Of a stretch of 64,000 bases of DNA, positions 37,608-46,285 are shown piece by piece. Numbering within the stretch: the first letter of the stretch is position 1; every line of letters begins with the position of its first letter. The translations under genes and the position numbers were made by a program. Source of the stretch: Clostridium simiarum (GTDB lineage: Bacteria > Bacillota > Clostridia > Clostridiales > Clostridiaceae); the NCBI RefSeq assembly GCF_018919175.1, contig NZ_JAHLQL010000001.1, forward strand, positions 620,001 to 684,000. The letters run 5' to 3'. Under the pieces are notes generated by a model. The model saw nothing but the letters and a program-made list of their open reading frames with translations. It did not search any database and was not told the origin of the DNA.

Positions 37608-39176
37608 TTGAAAGCTGCAATTTATTCTAGAAAATCAAAGATTACTAATGTAGGAGATTCTATAGAAAATCAGATACAGCTCTGCAGGGACTATGGAATA
37701 AATCTTAATATAGATGAATTTATAATCTATGAGGATGAAGGATTTTCTGGTAAAAATACTAAAAGACCTCATTTTCAAAAAATGCTTGAAGACGCTAGAA
37801 ATAATAAGTTTAATATTATAATTTGTTATAGATTAGATAGAATTAGTAGAAATCTATCTGATTTTACAAACCTTATTGATGAGCTAGATGATTTAAACAT
37901 TCAATTTATAAGCATTAGAGAGCAATTTGATACATCCTCTCCCATGGGAAAAGCTATGATGTATATAGCCTCTATCTTTGCTCAATTAGAAAGAGAAACC
38001 ATTGCTCAAAGGGTTCAGGATAATATGATAGAACTTGCAAAAACCGGTCGTTGGTTAGGTGGTCAAACTCCTTTAGGTTATAAAAGTCAATGTAATCTGT
38101 ATGAAGAAGAAACAGGAAAAGAAAAAAAAATATATGAGCTTTATCCTATAGATGAAGAAATTAAAGTAGTAAAACTTATTTATGATTTATACGAGAAAAA
38201 AAGGTCTTTAAATAAAGTTAAAAATTTTATTAATGAAAATAATATACCATCAAAATCTAATATTTCATGGACCTCCAAGAGGATACAGCTTATATTAAGG
38301 TCACCAGTATATGTTAAAAGTTCATTAGAAGTACTTGAATATTTAAAACTTAATGGAATAAATGTTTTAGGAACCCCTAATGGAAATGGTATATTAATTT
38401 ATAATAAAACAAAAAACATAAAAGTAAAAAGAGATAAATCTCAATGGATAGCAGCTATAAGTAACCATGAAGGTGTAATAGATCCTACTGATTGGCTACA
38501 AGTACAACATATATTAGATAACAATTCTAAAAGCTCTCCTTCTATAGGTAAATCCAATACTGCACTTTTGGTTGGTTTACTAAAGTGCCATAAATGTAAA
38601 GGAAATATGCACATTAAACATGGCCACATAAAAGCTAATTCAAAGGAAAGAATACTTTATTATGTTTGCGAAAACAAATCTAATTCTAAGGGTAAGCTAT
38701 GCGACAATGGGAATATAAACATGGAAGAAATAGATGAAGTTATACTTAGTTCTATTGCTAATGTCCCTTTAAATAGTGATAGATTTATTAAATCTCTTTT
38801 GAAGAATATAAAATACAAGGATTATCTCTCATATTCTAATAATACAAACAGTGAAATCCTATATAACGAAAAGAAAATTGAAAACTTAGTGGCTCAACTA
38901 TCCTTGACTCCAGAATTATCTAAATATATAACTCCTAAAATCTTAGATATAGAGACTTACATTGAAAAATTAAAAAATCATCAAAAGTCTAAAACTCTAC
39001 TAAATGAAAATATTTCTTATATTAAAAACATGTCAAAGGAATACTTTACCTTAGATTCCATAATGACTAAACTTACCATAGATGATAAAAAGTATCTATT
39101 AAGAGAACTTATAGAATCAATTTATTTTAATGAAAAGGATGGTATACTAACTATAAATTACAAAAGTTTTATATGA
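37608..39176 (+). CDS. Large serine recombinase (SpoIVCA-like)
   Basis: 522 aa. TTG start at 37608 with AGGTG upstream gives AAIYSRKSKI, the nucleophile region with catalytic Ser (about residue 10) after YSRK. The resolvase domain (about 1-150) has CYRLDRISRN and LERETIAQRVQDNM. A recombinase domain follows (to about 290), then a zinc ribbon (CHKCKGNMHIKHG...CDNGN, about 325-370) and a coiled-coil region. These are the parts of integrases such as SpoIVCA and phage phiC31 type. It ends 19 bases before the right att arm and is almost certainly the enzyme that inserted the element. Confidence 0.93.
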   Translation: MKAAIYSRKSKITNVGDSIENQIQLCRDYGINLNIDEFIIYEDEGFSGKNTKRPHFQKMLEDARNNKFNIIICYRLDRISRNLSDFTNLIDELDDLNIQFISIREQFDTSSPMGKAMMYIASIFAQLERETIAQRVQDNMIELAKTGRWLGGQTPLGYKSQCNLYEEETGKEKKIYELYPIDEEIKVVKLIYDLYEKKRSLNKVKNFINENNIPSKSNISWTSKRIQLILRSPVYVKSSLEVLEYLKLNGINVLGTPNGNGILIYNKTKNIKVKRDKSQWIAAISNHEGVIDPTDWLQVQHILDNNSKSSPSIGKSNTALLVGLLKCHKCKGNMHIKHGHIKANSKERILYYVCENKSNSKGKLCDNGNINMEEIDEVILSSIANVPLNSDRFIKSLLKNIKYKDYLSYSNNTNSEILYNEKKIENLVAQLSLTPELSKYITPKILDIETYIEKLKNHQKSKTLLNENISYIKNMSKEYFTLDSIMTKLTIDDKKYLLRELIESIYFNEKDGILTINYKSFI

Positions 39177-39195
39177 AAATTTTTATATGGTATAT

Positions 39196-39223
39196 ATGAT
39201 GTATTTTTATGAACTAAGCACAA
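39196..39223. repeat. Right attachment site: attP arm plus core ACAA
   Basis: 24-bp arm (39196-39219), inverted copy of the left arm with 20 of 24 matches, then core ACAA (39220-39223). Sequence to the right is target gene. Confidence 0.85.
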
Positions 39224-39267
39224 AATTCAGTTCCTGCATCAATACAGTCCGTTACCTCATACTTCAT
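39214..39267 (-). pseudogene. 5' fragment of the split oxidoreductase gene
   Basis: ATG 39267 follows GAAAGGATGG and starts MKYEVTDCIDAGTEF, then TGT and GCT TAG within the element. The first 15 codons plus the shared TGT belong to the oxidoreductase gene whose remainder begins at 32922. The last codon (Ala) and the stop are element sequence. The strand and frame match the 3' part exactly. In the cell as drawn here it would make only a 17-residue peptide. Confidence 0.85.
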
Positions 39268-39351
39268 ATATACCATCCTTTCATTTTTTAATGTAATTTC
39301 CATGGAGTTTTCTATAGTATTAAAGTATTTACAATTAATACTATGTGTTAC

Positions 39352-39381
39352 AACTAATATTATAATTTGCTAATATTAGTT
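39352..39381 (-). terminator. Weak hairpin at the end of the carboxypeptidase gene
   Basis: AACTAATATTA and TAATATTAGTT form an 11-bp perfect stem overlapping the stop codon. No T-run follows, so termination may be leaky and the split gene downstream could be co-transcribed. Confidence 0.4.
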
Positions 39382-40503
39382 AAATATATTATCTAGCCAA
39401 ATTCTATATTTAGGTAATGACTTTACTTTCTCCTTATTGTACAAGGGACATTGATAGATTATTCCGCCTTCACCTTTCACTGTAACCTTTCCAATAATCT
39501 CATCTTTCTCTAATGGTGCTTTAATATTATTATTTATACTAATATCCACATCCCATTTTGAATCCTTTTTAATAGGTAGAATCATATCTTCTTTTAAATA
39601 TGCTTCTGCCTTTTTATTTCCTTCTTTAACCTGAAATTCACTTACTATATCCTCTGAAGATATAATTTTTTTATATTCATAATTTTTGCAAACATACTCA
39701 TATATCTTCTTAGTTTCACTCCATCTTTCATTACAATTTAATACTACAATTATTATATCCTTATTATCATAGGCTACAGATGACACAAGACACTTTCCTG
39801 CATTACCAGTATATCCTGTTTTCACTCCATTTGCCTCTGGAATCTGCCATAATAATTTATTTATATTATTGTAATCTCTAGTAAAGTTCATTTTTTCCTT
39901 ACTAATTTCTTTACTAGATACTATTTCACTAAAAACATTATCTTTTTTTGCCTTAGCTGTTAATATAGCCAAATCATAAGCACTAGAAAAATGTTCCTCC
40001 TTATCTAACCCATGTGGTGTCTGAAAGTTTGTATCCATTAAACCTATTTGCATAGCATATTCATTCATAAGCTCCATAAATCCATCTACTGATCCAGCTA
40101 CACCCTCTGCAATAGCTATTGCAGCATCATTTCCAGACTTAAACATTAATCCGTATAGTAATTCTCTTATACTTATCTCCTCATTTTTTCTATACCCTAC
40201 CTTGGATCCACTTACATTGGTGGAATTATTACTTATCTGTACCTTTTTGTCCATATCTCCATATTTTAATGCCACTAAAGCTGTAGCTATTTTTGTAGTA
40301 CTAGCCATAGGTACTATTTTATGAGCATTCTTCTCATATAGTACCACTCCTGTATCAGCATCTAATGCTATAGCCGTAAGTGCTGATACATTAATGTTTT
40401 TTAATTCCTTAGACTTTTCTTCTGCCAAAACCACCTTTGGGAGAAAATTAGTTGTTGCCATTATTAATAGCATTGTTATTATATAAAATCTAAATTTTTT
40501 CAT
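39376..40503 (-). CDS. D-alanyl-D-alanine carboxypeptidase (DacF-like)
   Basis: 375 aa secreted penicillin-binding protein that trims the peptide stem of peptidoglycan. A signal peptide (about 1-27, FLPKVVLA) is followed by the three catalytic motifs: SxxK in ASTTKIATA, SGN in MFKSGNDAA and KTG in NGVKTGYTG. The C-terminal beta domain (about 290-370) is present. The gene stands between the interrupted oxidoreductase operon and a divergent DUF2953 gene. It is one of two such enzymes in this window. Confidence 0.9.
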   Translation of the reverse strand: MKKFRFYIITMLLIMATTNFLPKVVLAEEKSKELKNINVSALTAIALDADTGVVLYEKNAHKIVPMASTTKIATALVALKYGDMDKKVQISNNSTNVSGSKVGYRKNEEISIRELLYGLMFKSGNDAAIAIAEGVAGSVDGFMELMNEYAMQIGLMDTNFQTPHGLDKEEHFSSAYDLAILTAKAKKDNVFSEIVSSKEISKEKMNFTRDYNNINKLLWQIPEANGVKTGYTGNAGKCLVSSVAYDNKDIIIVVLNCNERWSETKKIYEYVCKNYEYKKIISSEDIVSEFQVKEGNKKAEAYLKEDMILPIKKDSKWDVDISINNNIKAPLEKDEIIGKVTVKGEGGIIYQCPLYNKEKVKSLPKYRIWLDNIFN

Positions 40504-40643
40504 ATACAGTCCTCCAATAATTAGCTTTTAAATTATTTTTCCCATTTATTCTAACATTAATACTAAATATTTTTTCCTATAGCTAATTAAAAATGAATTA
40601 GTTGGCAATAATAAAAGATGTATCAAATTTTGGAGGAAGAATC

Positions 40644-41168
40644 ATGTTAAATATCTTCTTATTAATATTATTGCTTTTATTTATTATATTAATATTTTTT
40701 CCTTTTCCTATAAAACTCAATTTAAAATACAAAGAAAACAAACTGAGCCTTAGTTTATACAAGAAAAATATAGAGTTTAATAAAGGTAAAGCAAAATCAT
40801 TTATTAAAAAAACTAAGAGTAAAAAAAATAAACATAAAAAAGTTTTTATGCTTATTTTAAATAAATATAAATGTTCAAAGTTAAAACATAAAATATCTAT
40901 TGATGTAAACATGGGATATGGATTAGATGATGCTGCTGTAACTGCCGTAGCATATGGAGTTTTAAATTCTTTTTTTTATACCTTATATGTATTATTGCAA
41001 GATATATTTAATATTAAAGATTATAATATTGATTTAGAACCTTATTTTAATAAAAATAGTGTAGATATAAAAATATGCTGTATAATTTACACAAATTTAG
41101 TACAAATTATTAATGTGCTTTTAATATATAAAAGATCACTTAAGGAGGTGAAAGCTAAAGAGTTATAA
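40644..41168 (+). CDS. DUF2953 membrane protein
   Basis: 174 aa; ATG 40644 follows TGGAGGAAG. One N-terminal membrane segment (about 2-20) and a Lys-rich cytosolic linker, then a domain with VNMGYGLDDAAVTAVAYGVLNS, the signature of DUF2953 proteins. In firmicutes this gene commonly lies next to ytfJ, as here (16 bases before it), and a link to sporulation has been suggested on this context. The function is not known. Confidence 0.78.
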   Translation: MLNIFLLILLLLFIILIFFPFPIKLNLKYKENKLSLSLYKKNIEFNKGKAKSFIKKTKSKKNKHKKVFMLILNKYKCSKLKHKISIDVNMGYGLDDAAVTAVAYGVLNSFFYTLYVLLQDIFNIKDYNIDLEPYFNKNSVDIKICCIIYTNLVQIINVLLIYKRSLKEVKAKEL

Positions 41169-41184
41169 CTCTTTTAGCATTATT

Positions 41185-41613
41185 ATGGAAAATCATCCTA
41201 TTGATAATTTAATGAAAAACACTATGGAGAGTATCAGGGATATGGTAGACGTTAATACCATAATAGGAGATGCTGTAGAGACTAAAGATGGCAGCCTTAT
41301 ACTACCTATATCAAAGGTATCCTTTGGATTTGCTTCCGGAGGCTCTGAATTTGCCCCTAAATGTAGTAACAGCATAGAGAAAACAAGTAAGTTTCCTTTC
41401 GGTGGCGGTTCTGGTGCAGGGGTATCCATTAAGCCTGTGGCATTCTTAGTTTTAAGAGAAAACAACCTAAGACTATTATCTGTAGACCAAGATAACACCT
41501 ACGACAAGATAGTAGATACTGTACCTCAGGTAATAGATATGATGAAAGATTTAATGAATAAGAAGGAAAACAAACCTGAAGATAATTCTGGTCAATGTAT
41601 ATGCAAGGAATAA
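41185..41613 (+). CDS. ytfJ: GerW/YtfJ-family sporulation protein
   Basis: 142 aa soluble protein with the YtfJ pattern: N-terminal ENHPIDNLMKNTMESIRDMVDVNT, the GSLILPISKVSFGFASGGSEF core and a glycine-rich GGGSGAGVSIKPVAFLV segment. In Bacillus the relative GerW is needed for normal spore germination. The gene follows DUF2953 closely. No close ribosome binding site precedes ATG 41185; an AAGGAGG lies about 40 bases upstream inside the previous gene, so translational coupling is likely. Confidence 0.88.
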   Translation: MENHPIDNLMKNTMESIRDMVDVNTIIGDAVETKDGSLILPISKVSFGFASGGSEFAPKCSNSIEKTSKFPFGGGSGAGVSIKPVAFLVLRENNLRLLSVDQDNTYDKIVDTVPQVIDMMKDLMNKKENKPEDNSGQCICKE

Positions 41614-41624
41614 TCCTTGCATAT
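41599..41624. terminator. Terminator between ytfJ and scpB
   Basis: ATATGCAAGGA and TCCTTGCATAT pair around ATAA; the left arm overlaps the stop region. CCCTTTT follows on the plus strand. Confidence 0.7.
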
Positions 41625-41638
41625 TCCCTTTTACTTAT

Positions 41639-42247
41639 TTATAAATTTGTCTCCTCATTTGTAAAAGCCACTTCTCCAGCAATATCCTCTTGTATAAATG
41701 AATCTAGGGATGGTAATTCTTTTAAAGTTTCCATATTAAACTGCTTTAAAAATTCCTCAGTAGTAGAATAAAGAATAGGTCTTCCTGCCACCTCTAACCT
41801 TCCACTTTCTTTTATTAGTTCCCTCTCTAGTAATCTTTGTACTGCACTATCGCTTTTAACCCCCCTTATTTCATCTATATCAATCCTAGTTATGGGTTGT
41901 TTATATGCAATTATTGCAAGAGTTTCAAGAGCTGCCTGTGAAAGTGACTGTCTAGAATTAGTTTTAAGTATCTTTTGTATATAATCACTATTTTCAGGCT
42001 TTGTAACTAACTGATACTTTCCATCTGTATGAATTAGCTTTATTCCTCTTCTTTCTTTTTCATATTCTTTTATCATTTCCTTTAATATTTCTTTTGTGTA
42101 TTTATTATCACATTCTATAATATTTGAAATATGTTTTAACTCCATTGGTTCTCCACTTACAAAGAGAAGTGATTCTATTACAGAGGTATACAAATTTTTT
42201 TTAGAGGTTTCTTCAAATTCTACTTGATTAAAGTCCATGTCCTTCAT
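41639..42247 (-). CDS. scpB: Segregation and condensation protein B
   Basis: 202 aa kleisin-partner protein of the SMC condensin complex. Two winged-helix domains are evident: VIESLLFVSGEPMELKHI at the N-terminus, then QAALETLAIIAYKQPITRIDIDEIRGVKSD, the family's most conserved stretch. It overlaps scpA by 20 bases, so the two are co-translated. With SMC (elsewhere) it compacts chromosomes. Confidence 0.95.
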   Translation of the reverse strand: MKDMDFNQVEFEETSKKNLYTSVIESLLFVSGEPMELKHISNIIECDNKYTKEILKEMIKEYEKERRGIKLIHTDGKYQLVTKPENSDYIQKILKTNSRQSLSQAALETLAIIAYKQPITRIDIDEIRGVKSDSAVQRLLERELIKESGRLEVAGRPILYSTTEEFLKQFNMETLKELPSLDSFIQEDIAGEVAFTNEETNL

Positions 42248-42980
42248 TTAAAGCCATCCTTTCTATATAAATCCTAGAGAAATTATCTTCTTGTACAACT
42301 TTTATAAACTTTTCTTTTATCAGTTCAAGTAGCGCTAAAAAAGTAACTACAACTTCTAATTTACAATCACATCTATTCATAATTTCTGAAAAGGTTGTCC
42401 CATTAATTTCTGTCAATATTATCTTGATATGTTCCATTTTATCTTCGATTTTATACCTATCTATAGGTATTTCTTTTTCTATTACATTATTTGTATTTCT
42501 TTTATTTATATAGTTTTGTATCAATTCACTATACAGGTTGTATAGTTCTAACATTGTAATATCCTTCAATAACTCTTCATTATTTTTTAAAGTCTTTTCT
42601 TCTATAATCTCTGGTTTTTTAGAATATACCTCTCCTGTTTCTCCTTTTAGTTTTCTAAAATACTCTGCTGCTTTTTTAAACTTTTTATATTCTATTAACT
42701 TTTCAACCAAATCTTCTTTATAATTTTCTTCTTCTTCTGAATTCTTCATTTTAGGCAATAACATCCTTGACTTTATTTCTATTAAAGTAGCAGCCATTAC
42801 TATAAATTCTGAAGTTACTTCTAAATCCAATTCCTGCATTTCCTTTATGTATTGAATATATTGATTAGTAATCTGATGTATCTTTACATTGTATATATCC
42901 ATTTCATTCTTTTTAATAAGATGTAATAATAAATCAAAAGGACCTTCAAAGTTAGATATTTTAATATTTAAACCATTCAT
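42228..42980 (-). CDS. scpA: Segregation and condensation protein A
   Basis: 250 aa kleisin that closes the SMC ring. Hallmarks: the start IKISNFEGPFDLLLHLIKKNEMDIYN and a C-terminal winged helix (VVVTFLALLELIKEKFIKVVQEDNFSRIYI). The centre is acidic and Lys-rich, as usual. Its 3' end overlaps scpB by 20 bases. Confidence 0.95.
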   Translation of the reverse strand: MNGLNIKISNFEGPFDLLLHLIKKNEMDIYNVKIHQITNQYIQYIKEMQELDLEVTSEFIVMAATLIEIKSRMLLPKMKNSEEEENYKEDLVEKLIEYKKFKKAAEYFRKLKGETGEVYSKKPEIIEEKTLKNNEELLKDITMLELYNLYSELIQNYINKRNTNNVIEKEIPIDRYKIEDKMEHIKIILTEINGTTFSEIMNRCDCKLEVVVTFLALLELIKEKFIKVVQEDNFSRIYIERMALNEGHGL

Positions 42981-43107
42981 AGCTTCACCTTTTTATAATT
43001 ATTTCATTGATTATACCCATTAATTATATTATAGCATCAAAGTATTGTCATCTTTATATTTGCTATAGAATTAGAGTTTTTAGTTTAGTTTAAATATTGT
43101 AGTAAAT

Positions 43108-43144
43108 AATAAGGCTACCCTTATTTTAATGAGGTAACCTTATT
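43108..43144 (-). terminator. Terminator after the second carboxypeptidase
   Basis: AATAAGGcTACC and GGTAaCCTTATT pair with one mismatch, followed by minus-strand TATTTAC. Two short near-identical words, ATTAAACTATT[G/A]TAGTG, lie at about 43173 and 43241 between this and the gene. Confidence 0.65.
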
Positions 43145-43261
43145 ATCATAAAAATATACTATTTTACCTAATGATTAAACTATTGTAGTGAAAGATTAAG
43201 CATAATCATTTTAGGATTTGCCTTAACTCTTATAAGCTTATTAAACTATTATAGTGCAGCA

Positions 43262-44455
43262 TCAAATTGAACCCTTAAATAGATTTTTTAAATTATACTT
43301 CATATTATCTATAAAATTAGCTCTTTTTAAATCTCTATCGCTGTATATATCAACCTTACCTACAACCTCTTCTCCTGCATAGTATTGGCAATATCCTATA
43401 ATATCTCCTTTATTATATTCTTTTCTATCCTTATCTATAACTATCTCTTTTTTAATATCAACATTTTTACCTTTTTCTATTACAATACTTAATTCATCAT
43501 TAGACTTTGCTATAAAATACTTTTCTCCACTTTTATCAAGCACTACTTTATCTATGTCTTCATCCTTTTGTACAATATCTTTCTTTTCGAATTTAGAAAA
43601 ACCATAATTCATAAGCATGCTAGCATCCTTATTTCTAACCTTGTAAGTAGGTGCACCCATTATAACAGCTAAAACTCTAACTCCATCCTTTACTGCCGTA
43701 GCCGATATACAGTAATGAGCCTCCTCTGTGTATCCTGTTTTTAGTCCATCACAGCCATTAAAAAACCTCACTAGTTTATTATGATTCACAAGACCTATTG
43801 GGGTTTTTCTACCTTCAGATATGGTTTCCATATATGTACCTGTATATTTTAGAATATCAGGATATTTTAATAGTTCTCTAGACATTATTGATATATCATA
43901 AGCAGTAGTTAAATGTCCTTGAACTGGCAGCCCAGTACAATTTTTAAAAGTAGTGTCTTTCATACCAAGAGCAGCACATCTTTCATTCATAATATTTACA
44001 AAGCCCTCTTCAGTACCTCCTATATATTCTGCCATGGCTACTGCTGCATCGTTACCAGAGGCTATAGCTATACCTTTAATTAATTCCTCTACAGTTCTCA
44101 CTTCTCCAGTGTCTAATAACATGGTACTTCCACCCATTTTTTTTGATGTTTCACTTACTGTAACCTTATCTTCAAATTTAATCTTACCTTTACTAATTTC
44201 CTCCATGGTTATTAACATAGTCATTATTTTAGTAACAGAAGCTGGAGCAAACTTTTCATTTGAATTTTTATTATATAGAATCTTCCCTGTGCTTACTTCC
44301 ATAAGTAAAGCAGATTTAGCCTCAACATCCATTCCTTCTACCTTAGTTTCTTCTTTTGAAGATTTTTCATCAGCGTAAGCTACTGTTGTAAATAAATTAA
44401 AGGTAAAAATTAAAGCCAATAGTATTAAAACTCCAGATTTTTTTATTCTTATCAT
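43262..44455 (-). CDS. D-alanyl-D-alanine carboxypeptidase
   Basis: 397 aa, second such enzyme in this window. A signal peptide (about 1-29, TVAYADEKSS) precedes SxxK in PASVTKIMTML, SGN in IASGNDAAVAMA and KTG in DGLKTGYTEEAHY. The C-terminal beta domain and a basic tail (NMKYNLKNLFKGSI) fit membrane-surface attachment as in the DacA/DacF group. It has its own terminator and a good signal peptide, so its work is outside the membrane. Confidence 0.92.
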   Translation of the reverse strand: MIRIKKSGVLILLALIFTFNLFTTVAYADEKSSKEETKVEGMDVEAKSALLMEVSTGKILYNKNSNEKFAPASVTKIMTMLITMEEISKGKIKFEDKVTVSETSKKMGGSTMLLDTGEVRTVEELIKGIAIASGNDAAVAMAEYIGGTEEGFVNIMNERCAALGMKDTTFKNCTGLPVQGHLTTAYDISIMSRELLKYPDILKYTGTYMETISEGRKTPIGLVNHNKLVRFFNGCDGLKTGYTEEAHYCISATAVKDGVRVLAVIMGAPTYKVRNKDASMLMNYGFSKFEKKDIVQKDEDIDKVVLDKSGEKYFIAKSNDELSIVIEKGKNVDIKKEIVIDKDRKEYNKGDIIGYCQYYAGEEVVGKVDIYSDRDLKRANFIDNMKYNLKNLFKGSI

Positions 44456-44538
44456 TATTTTTTCCTCCCTTCTTTTAAATTTATTTTTTCCTAAAATTTA
44501 ATTATTATCACAATAAACTAAAGTATTTATAAAAATAA

Positions 44539-44567
44539 AAAACAACTCCTAAGTTAAGAGTTGTTTT
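44539..44567 (-). terminator. Terminator of the xerD-like gene
   Basis: AAAACAACTC and GAGTTGTTTT pair around a nine-base loop, with A-rich flank giving a minus-strand T-run (TTTTATTTTT). Confidence 0.8.
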
Positions 44568-44601
44568 CAGGAAATATTAATTTATTATTTTCTAAATTTT
44601 G

Positions 44602-45480
44602 TTAAGCTCTAGGGTGTGAATTTTTATACACCTCAATTAGCTTATTTTTCTTTGTTATAGAATAATATATTTCTGTAGCTGCTATATCTACATGACCTAA
44701 TAACTCTTGCACAGATTTTATATCTGCACCATTTTGCAAAAGATGTACCGCAAAAGAATGTCTAAAGGTATATAGATTTATATCCTTATTTATTCCTGCA
44801 TCTTTAGCATAGGCCTTAGCTATTTTCCAAAAACCTTGACGACTCATTCTCTTTCCCCTTGAGTTTAAAAATAATAGTAAACTCTCTGAATCCTTCATAC
44901 TTTTTCTTAAACTTAAATATTCTTCAATGTATTTTATAGCCACGCTACCTAGTGGTATTATTCTCTCTTTTTCCTTTGTTCCCTTGCATATCATGTATTC
45001 CATATCTAAGTTAATATCAAAAATCCTTAAGTTTAACAATTCTGTTACCTTAATTCCTGTGGCATACATAAGCTCTAACATAGCCCTATCCCTTAGACCC
45101 TTATATGTATCAGTATCTGGCATATCCAGCAAAATTTCTACCTCTTCTATAGTAAGAACCTCTGGAAGATTCCTCTTAATTTTAGGTAATTCATAATTTA
45201 TTATTGGTGACTCTTTAACAAACTGGTTTTGCATTAAGTATTTATAAAAATTCCTAAGAGTAACCAAGTTTCTATTAATTGATGAATTAGCTATATTACC
45301 TTTTATGAGATTTTGAACATAAGACATAATGGTAATTTCATCCACTTGTTGAAATTCCTCTTCTCTATTTTGCAAAAAGTTAGAGAATTTTTCTAAATCT
45401 CTAGCATACGCCTCTATTGTATTTTTAGTTAAATGCTTTCCTTTTACAAACTGCAGATATTTTTCAATATACTCCTCCAT
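44602..45480 (-). CDS. XerD-like tyrosine recombinase with altered active site
   Basis: 292 aa. ATG 45480 follows AGGTGG, which overlaps an upstream GTG. N-terminal SAM-like domain (about 1-85), C-terminal catalytic domain. The tyrosine nucleophile is kept (EIYYSITKK), as are the second Arg (TFRHSFAVHLL), His (LLGHVD) and the beta-hairpin Lys (GTKEKERIIPL). The first catalytic Arg, in the usual ATGLRVSEL motif, is Lys here (ATGIKVTELLNL), and the His of the HxxR motif is Tyr (LYTFRHS). So catalysis may be weakened. The position beside spoIIM and the nudix gene is the usual clostridial place for this protein. Confidence 0.82.
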   Translation of the reverse strand: MEEYIEKYLQFVKGKHLTKNTIEAYARDLEKFSNFLQNREEEFQQVDEITIMSYVQNLIKGNIANSSINRNLVTLRNFYKYLMQNQFVKESPIINYELPKIKRNLPEVLTIEEVEILLDMPDTDTYKGLRDRAMLELMYATGIKVTELLNLRIFDINLDMEYMICKGTKEKERIIPLGSVAIKYIEEYLSLRKSMKDSESLLLFLNSRGKRMSRQGFWKIAKAYAKDAGINKDINLYTFRHSFAVHLLQNGADIKSVQELLGHVDIAATEIYYSITKKNKLIEVYKNSHPRA

Positions 45481-45574
45481 AAATACCACCTATAAACTTT
45501 AATATATTATATACATTTTATCATAGTTAGGTAAAAGTAAAAAGCCGTTATATATCTTGTATTTATAATATATT

Positions 45575-46204
45575 TCAACTAAGAAAATATTTAAGTATGG
45601 CTGGAGTAATATAACTTTCAATCAAAGTCCCTAAAAGTACAAACATAGCTATAACTACTAAGTCCATAACAATATTCTTATTTTCCTTAGCTACATGAGG
45701 TTTCTGATTGAAAACATTATTTCGTATTTTATCTAGAGATATCCTCATAGATATTACTGAAGCTATAACTATACAAGGTATATATATTATATTTTGAGGT
45801 AGCATTCCAACTAGAGTTATGGCTACTCCCTTTTTTCCTAAGGTACTTATTATAAATGAAAAAGTAAATCCAATAGAAAAACCTTTAATCAAATTAATTA
45901 AAAGTATTATAGGCATACCAACCAAAGTTAATCCTAAAATAAATAGTACTAAAATTATTGGAATGTTTGTTTTTATTGCTTCAAAAAATATAACTTTATT
46001 GTTTAATTCTTCTGAGGCTAATATATTAGTAAAGGAATTAAAATAATTTGCAAGATCTAATTTATCTACTTCAGACATGTACTTTACAGCATAAACTCCT
46101 AGAACCACTCCTGTACACAAAAACAATAAACTTATTATATAAAGCCAAAAGTTCTCTTGAATATGCATAGTTATATTGTTTATATATTTGTTATCCCTTA
46201 TCAT
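45575..46204 (-). CDS. spoIIM: Stage II sporulation protein M
   Basis: 209 aa membrane protein with about five segments. SpoIIM, with SpoIID and SpoIIP, drives septal peptidoglycan remodelling and engulfment of the forespore. The family segments FFEAIKTNIPIILVLFILGL and GFSIGFTFSFIISTLGKKG, and MLPQNIIYIP, are present. It lies between the nudix gene and xerD, all on the minus strand. Confidence 0.92.
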   Translation of the reverse strand: MIRDNKYINNITMHIQENFWLYIISLLFLCTGVVLGVYAVKYMSEVDKLDLANYFNSFTNILASEELNNKVIFFEAIKTNIPIILVLFILGLTLVGMPIILLINLIKGFSIGFTFSFIISTLGKKGVAITLVGMLPQNIIYIPCIVIASVISMRISLDKIRNNVFNQKPHVAKENKNIVMDLVVIAMFVLLGTLIESYITPAILKYFLS

Positions 46205-46285
46205 TTTTTCTTCCTCCCAGACTCATTTTATTATCTAATTGTTTACTTATATTTATGTCTAAAGAGGAAGGTATATTCTATAAAT

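Larger units (their letters stand above)
32920..39223 (+). mobile_element. 6.3-kb serine-integrase element splitting an oxidoreductase gene
   Basis: The element lies between two copies of the core ACAA (32920-32923 and 39220-39223), exactly 6300 bases apart. Removing it joins GAATTT at the right to TGTCCTTGCCAT at the left and restores the split gene in frame. Inside, the two ends carry 24-bp inverted arms matching at 20 of 24 positions. The large serine recombinase gene ends 19 bases before the right arm, the usual place for the gene that moved the element. Cargo: a DagK-family gene, a coiled-coil protein, asd, a TtcA-like gene and two small genes. The layout is that of a skin-like or genomic-island insertion, but I do not recognise it as a named element. 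Confidence 0.88.

Noticed and set aside
39214..39267. A free-standing 17-residue peptide gene
   Set aside because: Its first 15 codons match the expected N-terminus of the split protein, and its last codon and stop come from the element.
43165..43260. Two near-identical 16-base words as a CRISPR or iteron-like array
   Set aside because: Only two copies, 68 bases apart, with no further repeats or regular spacing.
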